From NCBI GenBank assembly GCA_025936615.1, contig JAICSZ010000172.1, positions 1 to 5,379 of the forward strand: a DNA stretch of 5,379 nt. The letters run 5' to 3'. The position numbers and the translations under genes are program-made. This stretch comes from Pedococcus sp. (GTDB taxonomy: Bacteria; Actinomycetota; Actinomycetes; Actinomycetales; Dermatophilaceae). Shown in pieces: positions 5,167 through 5,379 of the stretch; position 1 is the first letter of the stretch; every line of letters begins with the position of its first letter. Below the pieces are notes generated by a model. That model worked only from the letters and a program-made list of their open reading frames with translations. It searched no databases and was not told the origin of the DNA.

Positions 5167-5379
5167 ATGGTCCGGAATCGCTCCGCGCCGTGGGCGTTGC
5201 TCACCCCGGTACTGCCTGTCGAAGACGTTCGAGCGGCGGTCGCCTGGTACAGCGACGTCCTTGGGCTCGTCGAGCACGTCCGGATCGGCGAGGGTCACCG
5301 CGCGCAGCTCGGGGTGGACGGCGAGCGCGCCGAGGTGATCGTGCGCGAGTACCGAGACGGTGAGGCTCGGGTCTGCGCA
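5167..5379 (+). CDS. VOC/glyoxalase-fold protein (partial, C-terminus beyond right edge)
   Basis: 71 codons are open to the window edge, beginning MVRNRSAPWALLTPVLPVEDV. The segment LLTPVLPVEDVRAAVAWYSD (residues 11-30), followed by VLGLVEHVRIGEGHRAQL, is the first beta-alpha-beta-beta module of the vicinal oxygen chelate superfamily (glyoxalase I, bleomycin-resistance proteins, dioxygenases). The strand that carries the first metal-binding histidine in glyoxalases reads LLTPVLPV here and has no His. It may therefore belong to the bleomycin-resistance-like, ligand-binding branch rather than a metal enzyme, but the second half is missing and the substrate cannot be inferred. A GGGAG Shine-Dalgarno eight bases upstream supports the ATG. 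Full members of this size class are usually 115-150 residues. It is read in the same direction as tRNA-Ser and away from the dnaX operon. Confidence 0.85.
   Translation, partial: MVRNRSAPWALLTPVLPVEDVRAAVAWYSDVLGLVEHVRIGEGHRAQLGVDGERAEVIVREYRDGEARVCA

Noticed and set aside
4931..5338. Plus-strand frames of 135 and 83 codons overlapping the VOC start
   Set aside because: They run out of frame through the well-supported VOC gene and have Arg/Ser/Pro-rich composition without motifs.
4856..5379. Integrated element at the tRNA-Ser 3' end
   Set aside because: No integrase gene and no second copy of the tRNA 3' sequence (GGTTCGAATCCCC...) occur to the right within the window.

Overview
The window is high-GC DNA with a strong C/G bias at third codon positions. 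It contains GTG starts, TAnnnT-type -10 boxes and a DnaX with an 'SRT' (rather than SRC) motif. Together with the gene order dnaX - ybaB/ebfC - recR - DUF5063 - lysC, this points to an actinobacterium, plausibly a member of Nocardioidaceae/Propionibacteriales. The genus is an inference from gene order and protein style only.

Layout. The left 4.7 kb is read entirely from the minus strand. In order of transcription it holds: the 4.5S signal recognition particle RNA (about 4601-4693) with its own promoter; dnaX (clamp-loader tau subunit, 4515-2596); a YbaB/EbfC nucleoid protein (2509-2117); recR (2117-1521); a DUF5063 protein (1524-892); and, after a 160-base gap with its own possible promoter, the N-terminal 243 codons of aspartokinase (731 to the left edge, cut before the ACT domains). 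The right end is read from the plus strand. It holds tRNA-Ser(GGA) at 4778-4866 with encoded CCA, a probable hairpin terminator, a 300-base stretch without a convincing gene, and the first 71 codons of a VOC/glyoxalase-fold protein (from 5167 to the right edge).

How the genes relate. dnaX, ybaB, recR and the DUF5063 gene form one probable operon. The last three are joined by 1-base and 4-base stop/start overlaps, so translation is probably coupled. DnaX loads the sliding clamp, RecR acts in RecFOR gap repair, and YbaB/EbfC binds DNA, which makes a replication-repair unit with one protein of unknown role at its end. Aspartokinase (first step of the lysine/threonine/methionine/diaminopimelate pathway) is probably a separate transcription unit. 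The 4.5S RNA and tRNA-Ser are divergent and share an 84-base spacer with back-to-back promoter-like elements.

The window is mostly ordinary conserved chromosome, and I see no new defence or mobile system in it. The points most worth checking are the PVEP repeat array in the DnaX linker, the DUF5063 gene coupled to recR, and the repeat-rich gene-free stretch behind tRNA-Ser.
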